DNA of 64,000 nucleotides from Flavobacteriaceae bacterium. Lineage in GTDB: Bacteria; Bacteroidota; Bacteroidia; Flavobacteriales; Flavobacteriaceae. Numbering within the stretch: the stretch's first letter is position 1; every line of letters begins with the position of its first letter. Below the pieces are notes generated by a model. That model had not been told where the DNA came from, did no database searches, and was given only the letters and a program-made list of their open reading frames with translations. Shown here one piece after another: positions 54,108 to 63,774 of this stretch. The translations under genes were made by a program, and so were the position numbers. The DNA lies in contig NZMG01000039.1 of NCBI GenBank assembly GCA_002694465.1, forward strand, positions 62,001 to 126,000, written 5' to 3'.

Positions 54108-55532
54108 TTAAAATGCTATAAGGGAACTTTCCCTTTGTTTATTAATTGCTCCACAAAAATAATCATATCCTTCCTCAAATCCTTTAAATTGAAATTCTTT
54201 TGAATAATTGAATTCTCTATCCACTATTTCTATTTCATATTCAGGAGCCTCTTTTTTTCTTCGGAAGACTACAAATTTTGAGGCTGTTGTGCTTATAATT
54301 GTGTTATTTCCTTTCCTTTTAAGGTTCGGTTTTTGAAAGGATACTTCAATATTTTCTTCGAAATCTATAAGATCTATTCTTACTGAATTGCTCTCTTTGC
54401 TTAAATCCAAAGGAATATTGACATAAAAATTACTACTATCTTTTACGACTCCTAAACCATAATCGCTTTCAAAACTAATGGCTTTGCCTCCTAATTCTTG
54501 AATGCTCTTTTTTGAAAAAATAAGAGTTATAGGGGTTTTAATGACGCTATAATCTATTGGACGGGTTTTTTTAAAGATTAAATTAATTTTAAACTTAGAC
54601 TCCGCATTCTTTGAAAGGTAAACAGAATCTATAGCCTCCTTGGCATACAAATATTCTATCGCTTCATTATAATCTATTTTGGCTGTATGATTATCTCCTA
54701 TTCCCTTTTCTAGTGCTTGGAATAAATATGGCATTACTTTTACACCTTCAATAGTATCACCCTCTTTATTGGTGTAATAGTCATGCCAATGCATAAAATT
54801 GGTGTAAAAACCACTGGTATTAATAGATTCTGTTACCTGATCAATAACGTATAAAGAGGCTTCTTCATAAGAAGCGCCATATCTTTGAATTTCTGAATAG
54901 AATCTTCCTCCAGCAGGTCTATTAATGAGGTTTTTGGTCTTTGAGAAATCAACCTCTAAATCATTTCCACAATTTTGTCCATACCAAGTATTTGCTACTT
55001 GATTAAATTTTGAAAAAGGTGCACTTGAATTTCTTCCGCCCAAAATATAGTTTGGTAGACTATCGGTATATTCCGTTTTTCCACAACCATATGACAATGT
55101 AGTTGGACGACGACCATACACATTTTCAATTTCTGAAATAATTGAATTGAGCTCAGCAAGAGAATAGTCTTTAAAGCAACTTGGATAATAAACCGAAGCG
55201 CCTCCACGTCCTGTATTTAAAAAATCTTCAAACTCATCCCATTTGTCGGTTTCCTCAAATACATGTAAAGGAATATTGTGCTTAAATGCCAAAAACTCTG
55301 CAAAAGCTGCAGCATCTTTCCTGCTATCCTTTTGAAAATTTGAATATCGCCTTGGGAAGTAATGGTCGGTTAACTGAATAATAGTAGCTTCGGCACCTTG
55401 ATAGTGTGATGCAACTGTAACTTTAACATCAATCAAGGAAAATTCTGGCTCCGATTTACAAGAAATTAATAAAAGAAGTAGCAATATGCCACTTAAACAT
55501 TTAATTCCATGAAATTTTAGTTTATTTTTCAA
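54108..55532 (-). CDS. Lipoprotein with a polysaccharide-deacetylase-like domain
   Basis: A 474-residue lipoprotein, lipobox LLLISCKSE. Residues about 35-290 resemble a CE4/NodB-like barrel. TIIQLTDHYFPRRYS may hold the first metal Asp, and PTTLSYGCGKTEYTDSLP resembles the third conserved strand with its turn. The rest (about 300-474) is beta-rich. It could deacetylate the exported glycan. The motif match is loose. The start is a TTG at 55532 with an 11-base overlap; no other start precedes the signal peptide. Confidence 0.5.
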   Translation of the reverse strand: MKNKLKFHGIKCLSGILLLLLLISCKSEPEFSLIDVKVTVASHYQGAEATIIQLTDHYFPRRYSNFQKDSRKDAAAFAEFLAFKHNIPLHVFEETDKWDEFEDFLNTGRGGASVYYPSCFKDYSLAELNSIISEIENVYGRRPTTLSYGCGKTEYTDSLPNYILGGRNSSAPFSKFNQVANTWYGQNCGNDLEVDFSKTKNLINRPAGGRFYSEIQRYGASYEEASLYVIDQVTESINTSGFYTNFMHWHDYYTNKEGDTIEGVKVMPYLFQALEKGIGDNHTAKIDYNEAIEYLYAKEAIDSVYLSKNAESKFKINLIFKKTRPIDYSVIKTPITLIFSKKSIQELGGKAISFESDYGLGVVKDSSNFYVNIPLDLSKESNSVRIDLIDFEENIEVSFQKPNLKRKGNNTIISTTASKFVVFRRKKEAPEYEIEIVDREFNYSKEFQFKGFEEGYDYFCGAINKQRESSLIAF

Positions 55533-57342
55533 TGAGGGTTATATTTCTTTTCCTTCGAGTATTCAGAAGTATAGATGCATTGGAAACACTTTGGTTGCCT
55601 AAATTAATTTCATTTCCAGATACATTGATGGTCGCCGTTTTGGTTCTAAATTTTCTTCTATTTGTAGTCACCACGATATCGCTTTGCGGCTTTATACAAC
55701 TGGAATCGTAATTAATAGTATTGTCTTCTAATGTCACTTGCCCACCTTCATTAGGTTGAAGCACAATAGGAGATACATTAACAAAACAACCTTCAATGAT
55801 ATTGTCCTCAATGATGACGTTTTCGGGGCCTAATTTTGTTTTAAATTCCTTCCAAGGGGCTTTAGCTATATGAATTGCACTAGCTATAAAACCTTCTTCA
55901 TTATCGTCCTTAAACGCTTCAGGTAATTTGGTTAAGTATTTAGATTTAAATGTATTATTTGAAATTACTGCAGTTTTAAAAGGTGAAAATATACCCACGT
56001 ATTTAAAATCAATAAAAGTGTTTCCTTCTATTATTACTTTTTGAGAATATTCTTTAAAAGGGTCTTTGGTTGGTAGCCAAGAGCGAATCCCTATATCCGC
56101 ATTTTCAAAAGTATTGTTCCTAATTTCAACTGGACCCAACTCCCGTATAATTTGTTCCCCTCTATATTCAAAGCTTTGCGTAAATTCATTCCCTATAAAA
56201 TATATTCCTGTAGCATATTTATCTAGGTATTTCTTTACAATATGAATATTCTTAATATCAAGTTCAGGAATGGGTTGAAGCACAAAGGAATTGTTTTCTA
56301 TAAGAATATCACCTAGCCCCATTTCCTTTCTAATAAACTCATTTGAATCGTACCCATGAAGTATAAATACCCCTGTTCTAGCATTAATGCCCACGCAGTT
56401 TCTAATGGTAATATTTTTAGTAATATCTCCTTCGGAAATTGCTCCCACATAAAAAGCTCGATTGGCACCAAAAAGATTCACCTTTACATTATCAATAATT
56501 ACATTTTTAGCATTCACTATAGTGAGTCCGTTCATAGAAGGGTCTTCCTTTGTTGATTGCTCATTCCATTCGATAGTTAAATCTTTAACTACTATTTTTT
56601 CTATCGTTTTTTGTTCTTTATCATATAAAAAATTACCTGCTATGGCAACCCCCTCTGTAAAGACCTTGCTGTAATATTTTTCTAGTGTTTGCCCTTGAAT
56701 GGTAAAGATTCCACCTCGTCTAGTCGAATAGCCATAGTTTTCTCTATCAAACCGTAAAATGGTATGCTCCCCTTCTCCAACAACGGTAATATTATCTGAA
56801 TCGATAACAATATCTCTGATGTAATACACCCCTTCTGAGAATTTGATTATTCCTCCTCCCGAAGAAGCTATATCTAACATCATTTCTTTTAAATAAGTAT
56901 GGTGCCTTTGTTTTGGTTTTGTGTCTCCATTTGCTCCAGGAATTACATTGGGGAAAATTCCCCACCATTCTGGGTAAAATGTTTTTGTATTGTTTAATTG
57001 AATATTGGAAACCGATTCAAACTTATAAGAAGTTACCCCTTTTTCCGAAACATCAAAAATTAATTTTTTCCCTGCTTCTATAGGTCCATGTATTATGAGT
57101 CGAGCATCTTCATTAGCTATTTTTAAAACACCATTATTTTCAAAAAGTAAAGTAACATTTTTAGGGACTTCAACTGTTCCAGATACAGATATAGTGTGAG
57201 CAATGGAAATGGACATTGGTTGTCCAGTTGTTTTGGAAGAAATGTTCTTAGTAGTAAAATCTTCAAACTTATCCCAGATTATATTTTGTGAAAATGAAAT
57301 GTAGGAAACCCATAAAAACAGGAAAATCAATAGTTTTTTCAT
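55522..57342 (-). CDS. Secreted right-handed beta-helix protein
   Basis: A 606-residue exported protein with signal peptide 1-19 (MKKLLIFLFLWVSYISFSQ). From about residue 95 it is a parallel right-handed beta-helix of repeated N-x-I/V-x-N/D-N turns, for example VVGEGEHTILRF, IRNCVGINARTGVF, IEGNTFIDF and VTLEDNTINYD. Such folds are found in pectate lyases, alginate epimerases and polysaccharide-modifying enzymes. No catalytic set was identified. ATG 57342 was chosen because it begins a standard signal peptide; the frame continues into the upstream gene. It probably acts on this locus's glycan in the periplasm. Confidence 0.8.
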   Translation of the reverse strand: MKKLLIFLFLWVSYISFSQNIIWDKFEDFTTKNISSKTTGQPMSISIAHTISVSGTVEVPKNVTLLFENNGVLKIANEDARLIIHGPIEAGKKLIFDVSEKGVTSYKFESVSNIQLNNTKTFYPEWWGIFPNVIPGANGDTKPKQRHHTYLKEMMLDIASSGGGIIKFSEGVYYIRDIVIDSDNITVVGEGEHTILRFDRENYGYSTRRGGIFTIQGQTLEKYYSKVFTEGVAIAGNFLYDKEQKTIEKIVVKDLTIEWNEQSTKEDPSMNGLTIVNAKNVIIDNVKVNLFGANRAFYVGAISEGDITKNITIRNCVGINARTGVFILHGYDSNEFIRKEMGLGDILIENNSFVLQPIPELDIKNIHIVKKYLDKYATGIYFIGNEFTQSFEYRGEQIIRELGPVEIRNNTFENADIGIRSWLPTKDPFKEYSQKVIIEGNTFIDFKYVGIFSPFKTAVISNNTFKSKYLTKLPEAFKDDNEEGFIASAIHIAKAPWKEFKTKLGPENVIIEDNIIEGCFVNVSPIVLQPNEGGQVTLEDNTINYDSSCIKPQSDIVVTTNRRKFRTKTATINVSGNEINLGNQSVSNASILLNTRRKRNITLIEK

Positions 57343-57355
57343 AGAAAATTTTAAA

Positions 57356-59020
57356 TTAAAAAGTAATTTTCTTTCGAACAGCATAGTTTTGTGTAGCTAA
57401 TCGGTCCAAAAATTCAGAAAACTTAACCTCCTCACCTGCAGGAAGTTTTATCATTTTGTTTTTGTCCTCCCTGTCTAGACTGTCAATTTCAGATACCAAA
57501 TCACTTAAAGATAAGGTGTATAAATCTTTATTTGGGTACTTTGAAGCAAGGGCTAAAGCCCTATCGTAATCTGCCTGAAAATCTACAGAAAGGTTGATGT
57601 ATTTTAAATCCTTTATGCCACTTTCAATATCAATACAACCCTTTTTGGCATTTTCATCTTGAAGAATAAACAAGGTAAGATATTCGGAATGCATAGGATT
57701 ATCCATTTTTAAATACAATTCCCATAAATATTTCGTCGAAAAAAGTTCTGCTGAAACTCCAAAGGGTACGTTGTTCACTCGAACATAATCTAGGTCATGC
57801 TCCACAAACATTTCTACCATAGTGTCTATGAGTCCTACATCGGTAAAAGGGTTGTCTCCTGTTACTCTAAAAATACCTCCCCATTCTTCCTGTAATGCCA
57901 ACTCCAACATTCTATCAATGACTGAAACAGCATGTCCGCGATAAATTTTATGCCCAAATTCCTTTCCTTTTTCTGCTAAAGGGGCGTCTTCATTTAAATT
58001 AGACGTTGACAAAAAAGTATCTTTGACTTTCTTTGACGTATTTAAACGTTTATACAAAAAGTCAATTAAAATAGTATCATGAATTGGTTTTAAGACCTTT
58101 AAAGGGAGTCTTTTTGACTTCAATCGTGCAATTAAAGCAATCCCAACGTCTTCCTTTTTAAACGATTGAAATTGGTGCGTCATATAATCCATTCCTTCAT
58201 CCGCTCGTTTAAAGGAGCCATCTTCCAGCAGCTTTTTGTACATCACGGTTCGGTAGGGGAGTTCCGATTTTGAGGGATGTTTTTTATAATCTCCTAACGC
58301 CAATTGGTAATGCTTTACTTGTGAAACCATGACCGCAAATTCATGAGGATATAAAGACACTTGATAATCGAAGTTTCTATTATTCCTTGTAATTGTGATA
58401 TGTTTTTCTAAGTATTCGCAGCCCTTTGCCATCGCCATTAACGGAATATGTGCTGTATCTAACGAATGGTCTGCAAGTCCTGTAGTATATTGTGGGTATT
58501 CCTCCTTAAAATAGTCTAACGTGTTTAAATTTAAATCTTCCACCTCTGTAGGATAATTACTAAACCCTTGCATTAAACACACTACTTGTTCACCAATGAT
58601 ATTTAAAGCATACTTTAATTCAAGATTTGTGGCGCATTGAGTTTCTAAGATAAATGTAACATCCTTGTAGGTTGCCATTTTTTCCAACATGGTGGCATTG
58701 GTAATATCTGTGGCATGGAGTTTCATAAACCGAATCCCTTGTGCATAACAAAAATCGAAGGAAGGAATGTCCAGCACGCAAGGAATAATAGGCATTCCTA
58801 TTTTTTCACAATGCACAAAAACTGTTTTCCATTGCTTGAAAGACAAGGTGTTTTCCTCGTAGATTTGATATTTAGAATAGTTTTCTACGCAAAAGGCAGC
58901 TACATCCATAAGCTGCATGGTAAAATAATCGGCTCCTGCTTCCTTGGAGGCGTTGGCAAGTGCGATAGTATATTCTAAGCTTCCATTATGATTGAAAGCG
59001 CTTTCGGCTATGATTTTCAA
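57356..59020 (-). CDS. Fusion of a NeuB-like synthase and an SpsF-like cytidylyltransferase
   Basis: A 554-residue protein with two enzyme domains. Residues 1-245 are a NeuB-type TIM barrel: SAFNHNGS (H11-N12-G13), GFSNYPTEVEDLNLN, GLADHS and KHITITRN. Residues about 292-500 are a sugar-nucleotide cytidylyltransferase of the SpsF/KdsB kind: ARLKSKRLPLKVLKP (299-312), the frame RGHAVSVIDR and RVTGDNPFTDVGLID (385-399). The link (246-290) has no SAF domain, unlike the neuB gene nearby. One polypeptide could both make and CMP-activate a nonulosonic or ketodeoxy sugar. The start is a TTG at 59020, which yields the normal NeuB N-terminus. Confidence 0.8.
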   Translation of the reverse strand: MKIIAESAFNHNGSLEYTIALANASKEAGADYFTMQLMDVAAFCVENYSKYQIYEENTLSFKQWKTVFVHCEKIGMPIIPCVLDIPSFDFCYAQGIRFMKLHATDITNATMLEKMATYKDVTFILETQCATNLELKYALNIIGEQVVCLMQGFSNYPTEVEDLNLNTLDYFKEEYPQYTTGLADHSLDTAHIPLMAMAKGCEYLEKHITITRNNRNFDYQVSLYPHEFAVMVSQVKHYQLALGDYKKHPSKSELPYRTVMYKKLLEDGSFKRADEGMDYMTHQFQSFKKEDVGIALIARLKSKRLPLKVLKPIHDTILIDFLYKRLNTSKKVKDTFLSTSNLNEDAPLAEKGKEFGHKIYRGHAVSVIDRMLELALQEEWGGIFRVTGDNPFTDVGLIDTMVEMFVEHDLDYVRVNNVPFGVSAELFSTKYLWELYLKMDNPMHSEYLTLFILQDENAKKGCIDIESGIKDLKYINLSVDFQADYDRALALASKYPNKDLYTLSLSDLVSEIDSLDREDKNKMIKLPAGEEVKFSEFLDRLATQNYAVRKKITF

Positions 59021-59050
59021 AATAATATTCTTTAGGTTAATTTTCGCATA

Positions 59051-60262
59051 CTAGTTTGAATCAATTCCTACAAAATCTAACACTTTTTTAGTGTTTTCAA
59101 TTTGTAAATTTTTAAATCCTTTATGACCTACAAGATATACAATGATATCTGCCTTTAGAATGGTCTCCTGTGTGGTAAATAACTTTCTATCTGTAGGGTT
59201 CTCTAAATTAGGCTCTACCTCCATAGTTTTAAAACCTTGAGCGTTTAATTGCTCGGCAACATATAAAGCTGGAGACTCTCTTAAATCATCAATATCTGGC
59301 TTAAAAGCAAGTCCCAAACATCCAATAACAGCGTCCCTTCCATGTTCCAATTTAAATTCTAATGCTGTATTCTTAATTCTTTCCAGTGCCCATTGGGTTT
59401 TGTAATTATTAATCTCCCGAGATTTTTTAATAAGCTGCGCTTCTTCTGGAAACTCTGAAACGATAAACCAAGGATCCACTGCTATGCAATGTCCTCCAAC
59501 ACCTGTTCCAGGCCTTAAAATATTGACCCTAGGGTGTTTATTGGCTAACCGTATCAATTCCCAGACATCAATTCCCGCTTTATCACAAATCATAGACAGT
59601 TCGTTTGCAAAAGCAATTTGGTTGTCTCGAGAGGCATTCTCTACTAATTTAACCATTTCGGCCGTTTTAGAATTGGTGGCATGAAGCTCTCCCACAACAA
59701 AATGCTTATAAAATGTAATGGCTTTTTGAGTGGATATTTCATCTATCCCACCAATCGCCCTTTGGTTGTGCTTTAATTCATGAATAATATTGCCCGGTAA
59801 CACTCTTTCTGGACAATAGGCAATAAAGATATTCCCATCAAGTTCGGGTCTTTCCTTTTTTATTAAGTATTGAATTTTATGAGTAGTACCCACTGGGCTT
59901 GTAGATTCTAAAATTACAAGTGAGCCCTTTTTAAGGGTTGGAATAATTTTTCGCACTGCGGAACTTACATAGCTTAAATCTGGAACGTGATTTTCTTTAA
60001 AAGGGGTTGGTACCGCAATTAAATAAACATCTGCCTCCTCAGGGCTTATAGACGCCTTTAAATACCCTTCTTTAACCACATGATGAACTAATCCGTCCAA
60101 ATCAGGTTCCACAATATGGATTTTTCCTTTGTTAATAGTTTCAACAACCTCTTCCCTTATGTCTACGCCTATAACGTTAAGACCTCTACTTGCAATTAAA
60201 GCAGCTGTGGGAAGACCAATGTATCCCAAACCCATCATCACTACTTTGGGTTTATTTTCCAT
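59051..60262 (-). CDS. wecC: UDP-N-acetyl-D-mannosamine dehydrogenase
   Basis: A 403-residue NAD-dependent enzyme oxidising UDP-ManNAc to UDP-ManNAcA. GLGYIGLPTAALIASRG is the NAD loop, the catalytic Cys is in GVGGHCIAVDPWF (near residue 265), and the late GLAFKPDIDDLRESPA motif fits WecC/CapL. It overlaps wecB by 11 bases and acts on its product. Confidence 0.94.
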   Translation of the reverse strand: MENKPKVVMMGLGYIGLPTAALIASRGLNVIGVDIREEVVETINKGKIHIVEPDLDGLVHHVVKEGYLKASISPEEADVYLIAVPTPFKENHVPDLSYVSSAVRKIIPTLKKGSLVILESTSPVGTTHKIQYLIKKERPELDGNIFIAYCPERVLPGNIIHELKHNQRAIGGIDEISTQKAITFYKHFVVGELHATNSKTAEMVKLVENASRDNQIAFANELSMICDKAGIDVWELIRLANKHPRVNILRPGTGVGGHCIAVDPWFIVSEFPEEAQLIKKSREINNYKTQWALERIKNTALEFKLEHGRDAVIGCLGLAFKPDIDDLRESPALYVAEQLNAQGFKTMEVEPNLENPTDRKLFTTQETILKADIIVYLVGHKGFKNLQIENTKKVLDFVGIDSN

Positions 60263-61388
60263 GAGGTAATTCTTTTATAAATTTTACAATTCTTTCAACC
60301 GCCTTGCCGTCTCCATAAGGATTATGAAGCTCACTCATTTGATGATAAAGATTTTCATTTTCAAAAAGTGCTCGCGTTTCTGAAACTATTTTATCCTTAT
60401 CGGTCCCTACCAGTTTTACTGTTCCAGCCTCCACAGCTTCTGGGCGTTCGGTAGTTTCCCTCATTACTAAAACGGGCTTGCCCAAGCTAGGTGCCTCCTC
60501 TTGAACACCACCACTATCGGTAATAATGAGGTAGGATTTTTCCATAAGCCAAACAAAAGCAGGATAGCTCAATGGCTCAATTAATTTTATATTTGGAATA
60601 TCACTAAGTAAATTATAAACGGGTTTTTGTACATTCGGATTTAAATGAACAGGATACATTATTTGAGCTTCGGGGTATTGGATAGCAATATCCTTTAATG
60701 CGCTACAAATATCAATAAACCCTTGCCCATGGTTTTCTCTTCTGTGACCCGTTACTAAAATGATGATTTCTGAATTTATACTTTTCTTAAGTGCTTCAAT
60801 TTCTGCATCAAAAAATTCTTTTGATGATACCTTGCTAACACTAAAATTTAATGCGTCAATGACCGTATTACCCGTAACTAAAATACTGTGATCATCAATG
60901 TTTTCTTTTAACAGATTTTCTTTTGATGTTATTGTGGGCGCAAAATGGTAATCTGCAACTCTTCCAGTAATAGATCTGTTAATTTCTTCTGGAAAAGGGG
61001 CCCATTTGTTATGAGTACGTAATCCGGCCTCCACATGACACACTTTAGCACCTGCATAAAATGCGGCTATACTAGCGGCCATAGTGGTAGTGGTGTCACC
61101 ATGAACATATACAAAATCGGGTTGAAACTCCTCCAATACAGGCTTCATCTCTGTGATAATTGCTGCCGTTAGAGTGTATAAATCTTGATTAGGTCTCATA
61201 AGATCAAGATCATAGTCCGCTTGTATTTCAAAAAAAGAAAGTACTTGGTCCAACATTTCTCTATGCTGTGCCGTAATACAAACCTTGGTTATAAAATCTG
61301 AATTGTTTTGTTGAAACGCTTTCACCAAAGGTGCCATTTTAATAGCTTCGGGGCGCGTCCCAAAAACAATGAGGTTTTTTATCTTCAT
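60252..61388 (-). CDS. wecB: UDP-N-acetylglucosamine 2-epimerase (non-hydrolysing)
   Basis: A 378-residue enzyme interconverting UDP-GlcNAc and UDP-ManNAc. Family blocks are FGTRPEAIKMAPL, VHGDTTTTMAAS, CHVEAGLRTHNKWAPFPEE, read in parts, VTGHRREN and DSGGVQEEAPSLGKPVLVMR, read in parts. It gives the substrate of wecC. Confidence 0.96.
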   Translation of the reverse strand: MKIKNLIVFGTRPEAIKMAPLVKAFQQNNSDFITKVCITAQHREMLDQVLSFFEIQADYDLDLMRPNQDLYTLTAAIITEMKPVLEEFQPDFVYVHGDTTTTMAASIAAFYAGAKVCHVEAGLRTHNKWAPFPEEINRSITGRVADYHFAPTITSKENLLKENIDDHSILVTGNTVIDALNFSVSKVSSKEFFDAEIEALKKSINSEIIILVTGHRRENHGQGFIDICSALKDIAIQYPEAQIMYPVHLNPNVQKPVYNLLSDIPNIKLIEPLSYPAFVWLMEKSYLIITDSGGVQEEAPSLGKPVLVMRETTERPEAVEAGTVKLVGTDKDKIVSETRALFENENLYHQMSELHNPYGDGKAVERIVKFIKELPHGK

Positions 61389-61402
61389 TAAAGTTAGAAT
61401 TC

Positions 61403-62371
61403 CTAATTATTTACCTCTCTTGCAATGCTCCTAAAATAGAAGTATAAATATCTTAAATAACTGAAGAAAAGGAATAAAAACACCAGTAAGATAGGGTAAA
61501 CTATATGTTTTTTACTTAACAGTCTAGGTTCCCCTTTTCTAATCATTACTTCATGTATGGGAACGGTGATATCACTGGATAAAGCCAGTTCATTTTTCAT
61601 CTCTTGATTTCTATCCTGAATAAGTAGTTTGGATTCAAACAATTTACTAAGATCAAAACCTTTATCCGTCTGCATACTAGGGTTAGTGTCTGCAACGGTA
61701 TATCCTTCTAACACCCCATTAATTAAATTAATGCTTTTGTTATTCTCCTCAATAGCCTCTTGATAGTTTTTTAGGGCGTTGGACTTATAAACTAACAGTT
61801 TTTCGTCTTTATTAAGGAATTCAAAAAACTTTTCGACATCCGTTTCTTTTGCATATCCAGACAATGAAAAATCAAATTTAAAATAACTATACTCCTTCAT
61901 TAAAATATCCTGAATAGGTAATTCTTCATCATCAAAATCTACTCTATTCAGAAGCATATCTAATCCTCGTTCGTTTATTTGATATTTCTCGATGATATCT
62001 TTAAAGTCTACCACCGGCTCTAATAACACTTCCTTTATTTGGGGATTATAGGGGCTATATCCCATACTTTTTAGAAAGATAGAATCATACATCATTGCCT
62101 TATTGTTATACAATTCTATGGCATTCATAACATAGGGTTGAAGGTTGTAATTTATCTTTACAATTACTGTAGACTTTTGAGGGTTTACAGCGTCTTTCAC
62201 TTTGTAATATCCAATGCCAAAGCCCACAATTGCTAAAATGAGTATAACATACCAATACTTTAAAGCATAATCTAACGCCTTAAAGGCTAGCGAAATCCAA
62301 TTTTTAACTGTTTGCTTTAATTTACCTATTACATAAACCAAATCAATTTCGTCGTGTTGCTGTTGGCTCAT
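61403..62371 (-). CDS. Wzz/chain-length-determinant-like membrane protein
   Basis: A 322-residue protein with membrane segments near residues 40-58 and 292-310 and a periplasmic region between them, the topology of Wzz. YVILILAIVGFGIGYYKVKDAVN (read in parts) starts the loop. The usual Wzz proline motif is not clear. It probably sets glycan chain length. It lies 14 bases before wecB and 5 bases after rmlD. Confidence 0.75.
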   Translation of the reverse strand: MSQQQHDEIDLVYVIGKLKQTVKNWISLAFKALDYALKYWYVILILAIVGFGIGYYKVKDAVNPQKSTVIVKINYNLQPYVMNAIELYNNKAMMYDSIFLKSMGYSPYNPQIKEVLLEPVVDFKDIIEKYQINERGLDMLLNRVDFDDEELPIQDILMKEYSYFKFDFSLSGYAKETDVEKFFEFLNKDEKLLVYKSNALKNYQEAIEENNKSINLINGVLEGYTVADTNPSMQTDKGFDLSKLFESKLLIQDRNQEMKNELALSSDITVPIHEVMIRKGEPRLLSKKHIVYPILLVFLFLFFSYLRYLYFYFRSIAREVNN

Positions 62372-62376
62372 ACTTT

Positions 62377-63231
62377 TTAAATAAGATTATTAATTAATAT
62401 TTTTAAACTTTCCTTCCAAGGTAATATCCTGACCCTTAACGCATTCTTAATTTTACTTGTTTCAAGAATACTATTGGCGGGACGCTTTGCAAAAGTAGGA
62501 TAATAGTCGGTTTTTACAACATGTACCACTTTAGAAAGTCCTGAAAACTCTATTATGGATTTTGCAAAATCATACCAAGTTGCCTTCCCATCATTACTAA
62601 AATGATATATCCCATATTCTTTAAGGTCTAAATGTATGCATTTTATTAAGACATCGGCCAAGTCATTGGCGTTGGTTGGGCTTCCCGTTTGCTCAGTTGT
62701 AATAGTTAACGTGTCTTTTTCTTTTGAAAGCTTCAAAATAGATTTTAGAAAATTATGTCCATATTGAGAATACAACCAAGATGTCCTAAAAATGAAATAT
62801 CGATCGCAAATCTCCTTTATATATTCTTCTCCCTTTAATTTTGATGCTCCATAGACATTAATTGGGTTTACCTCATCTGTTTCTTTGTAAGGTAATTGCT
62901 TGTTTCCATCAAAGACATAATCGGTAGATATATGAAACAAGGTAACATTACGCTGTTTACAAGCTATGCTGAGGTTTTTAACTCCTTCTGCATTTACTAA
63001 AAACGCTTGCTCTTCATCGCTTTCAGCCTTATCGACTTGGGTATAGGCAGCAGCATTGATACAAAAATCAAAGGTATGCTCTTCAAAGAACGTAGTTACA
63101 ACCTTGGGATTTGTAATATCTAAAATCTCCTTATCTACAAAACTAAAATCAATATCTGGGTAATTTTTAGATGCCTCCTTAAGACAACATCCCAATTGAC
63201 CTTTTGCTCCAGTAATAAGCACTTTTTTCAT
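62377..63231 (-). CDS. rmlD: dTDP-4-dehydrorhamnose reductase
   Basis: A 284-residue SDR enzyme, the last step of dTDP-L-rhamnose synthesis. NAD(P) loop ITGAKGQLG; catalytic Tyr-Lys in YGASKLKGE; substrate site FRTSWLYS. Its start overlaps the rmlC stop by 4 bases. Confidence 0.93.
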   Translation of the reverse strand: MKKVLITGAKGQLGCCLKEASKNYPDIDFSFVDKEILDITNPKVVTTFFEEHTFDFCINAAAYTQVDKAESDEEQAFLVNAEGVKNLSIACKQRNVTLFHISTDYVFDGNKQLPYKETDEVNPINVYGASKLKGEEYIKEICDRYFIFRTSWLYSQYGHNFLKSILKLSKEKDTLTITTEQTGSPTNANDLADVLIKCIHLDLKEYGIYHFSNDGKATWYDFAKSIIEFSGLSKVVHVVKTDYYPTFAKRPANSILETSKIKNALRVRILPWKESLKILINNLI

Positions 63232-63773
63232 TGAGTCACCTCCTTAAATGTGGGAAGTTCCAAGTCTTTTTCTGAAACTATTAAATCCTCTTGGGGAAGA
63301 TGCCAATCGATGTTTAAGGTTGCGTCATTATAAATAATGCCACTTTCTGAAGTTTTATCGTAAAAATTATCGCATTTGTAACAAAAAATAGATTTTTCAG
63401 AAAGCGTTACAAACCCATGCGCAAAGCCTTTTGGAACAAATAGTTGAAAAGCGTTTTCACCTGAAAGTTCGAGCGAAAATTGTCTTCCAAAAGAAGGAGA
63501 ATCCTTTCTTAAGTCTACCACAATATCAAGCACTCTGCCTTGAGCTACTCTCACCAGCTTGGCCTGTGCCATGGATCCTGTTTGAAAATGAAGTCCGCGT
63601 AAAACTCCATATTTTGAAGTAGATTGATTATCCTGTATAAAATTTACAGAAAGACCTGTAGCCCTTTCAAACTGCTTTTGATTGTAGGTTTCTGAAAAAA
63701 CACCCCGTTTATCTTCAAAAACGCTTGGCTTGATATAAAAACAGTCTTTTAAAGGGCTCTGAATGATTTCCAC
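63228..63773 (-). CDS. rmlC: dTDP-4-dehydrorhamnose 3,5-epimerase
   Basis: A 181-residue cupin. Catalytic His is in VLRGLHFQ, Tyr in CYKCDNFYDKTSE, and RVLDIVVDLRKDSPSFG, AHGFVTLSE are family blocks. Start is a GTG at 63773, one base after the rmlA stop. No in-frame alternative gives the usual N-terminus. Confidence 0.95.
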   Translation of the reverse strand: MEIIQSPLKDCFYIKPSVFEDKRGVFSETYNQKQFERATGLSVNFIQDNQSTSKYGVLRGLHFQTGSMAQAKLVRVAQGRVLDIVVDLRKDSPSFGRQFSLELSGENAFQLFVPKGFAHGFVTLSEKSIFCYKCDNFYDKTSESGIIYNDATLNIDWHLPQEDLIVSEKDLELPTFKEVTQ

Positions 63774-63774
63774 C

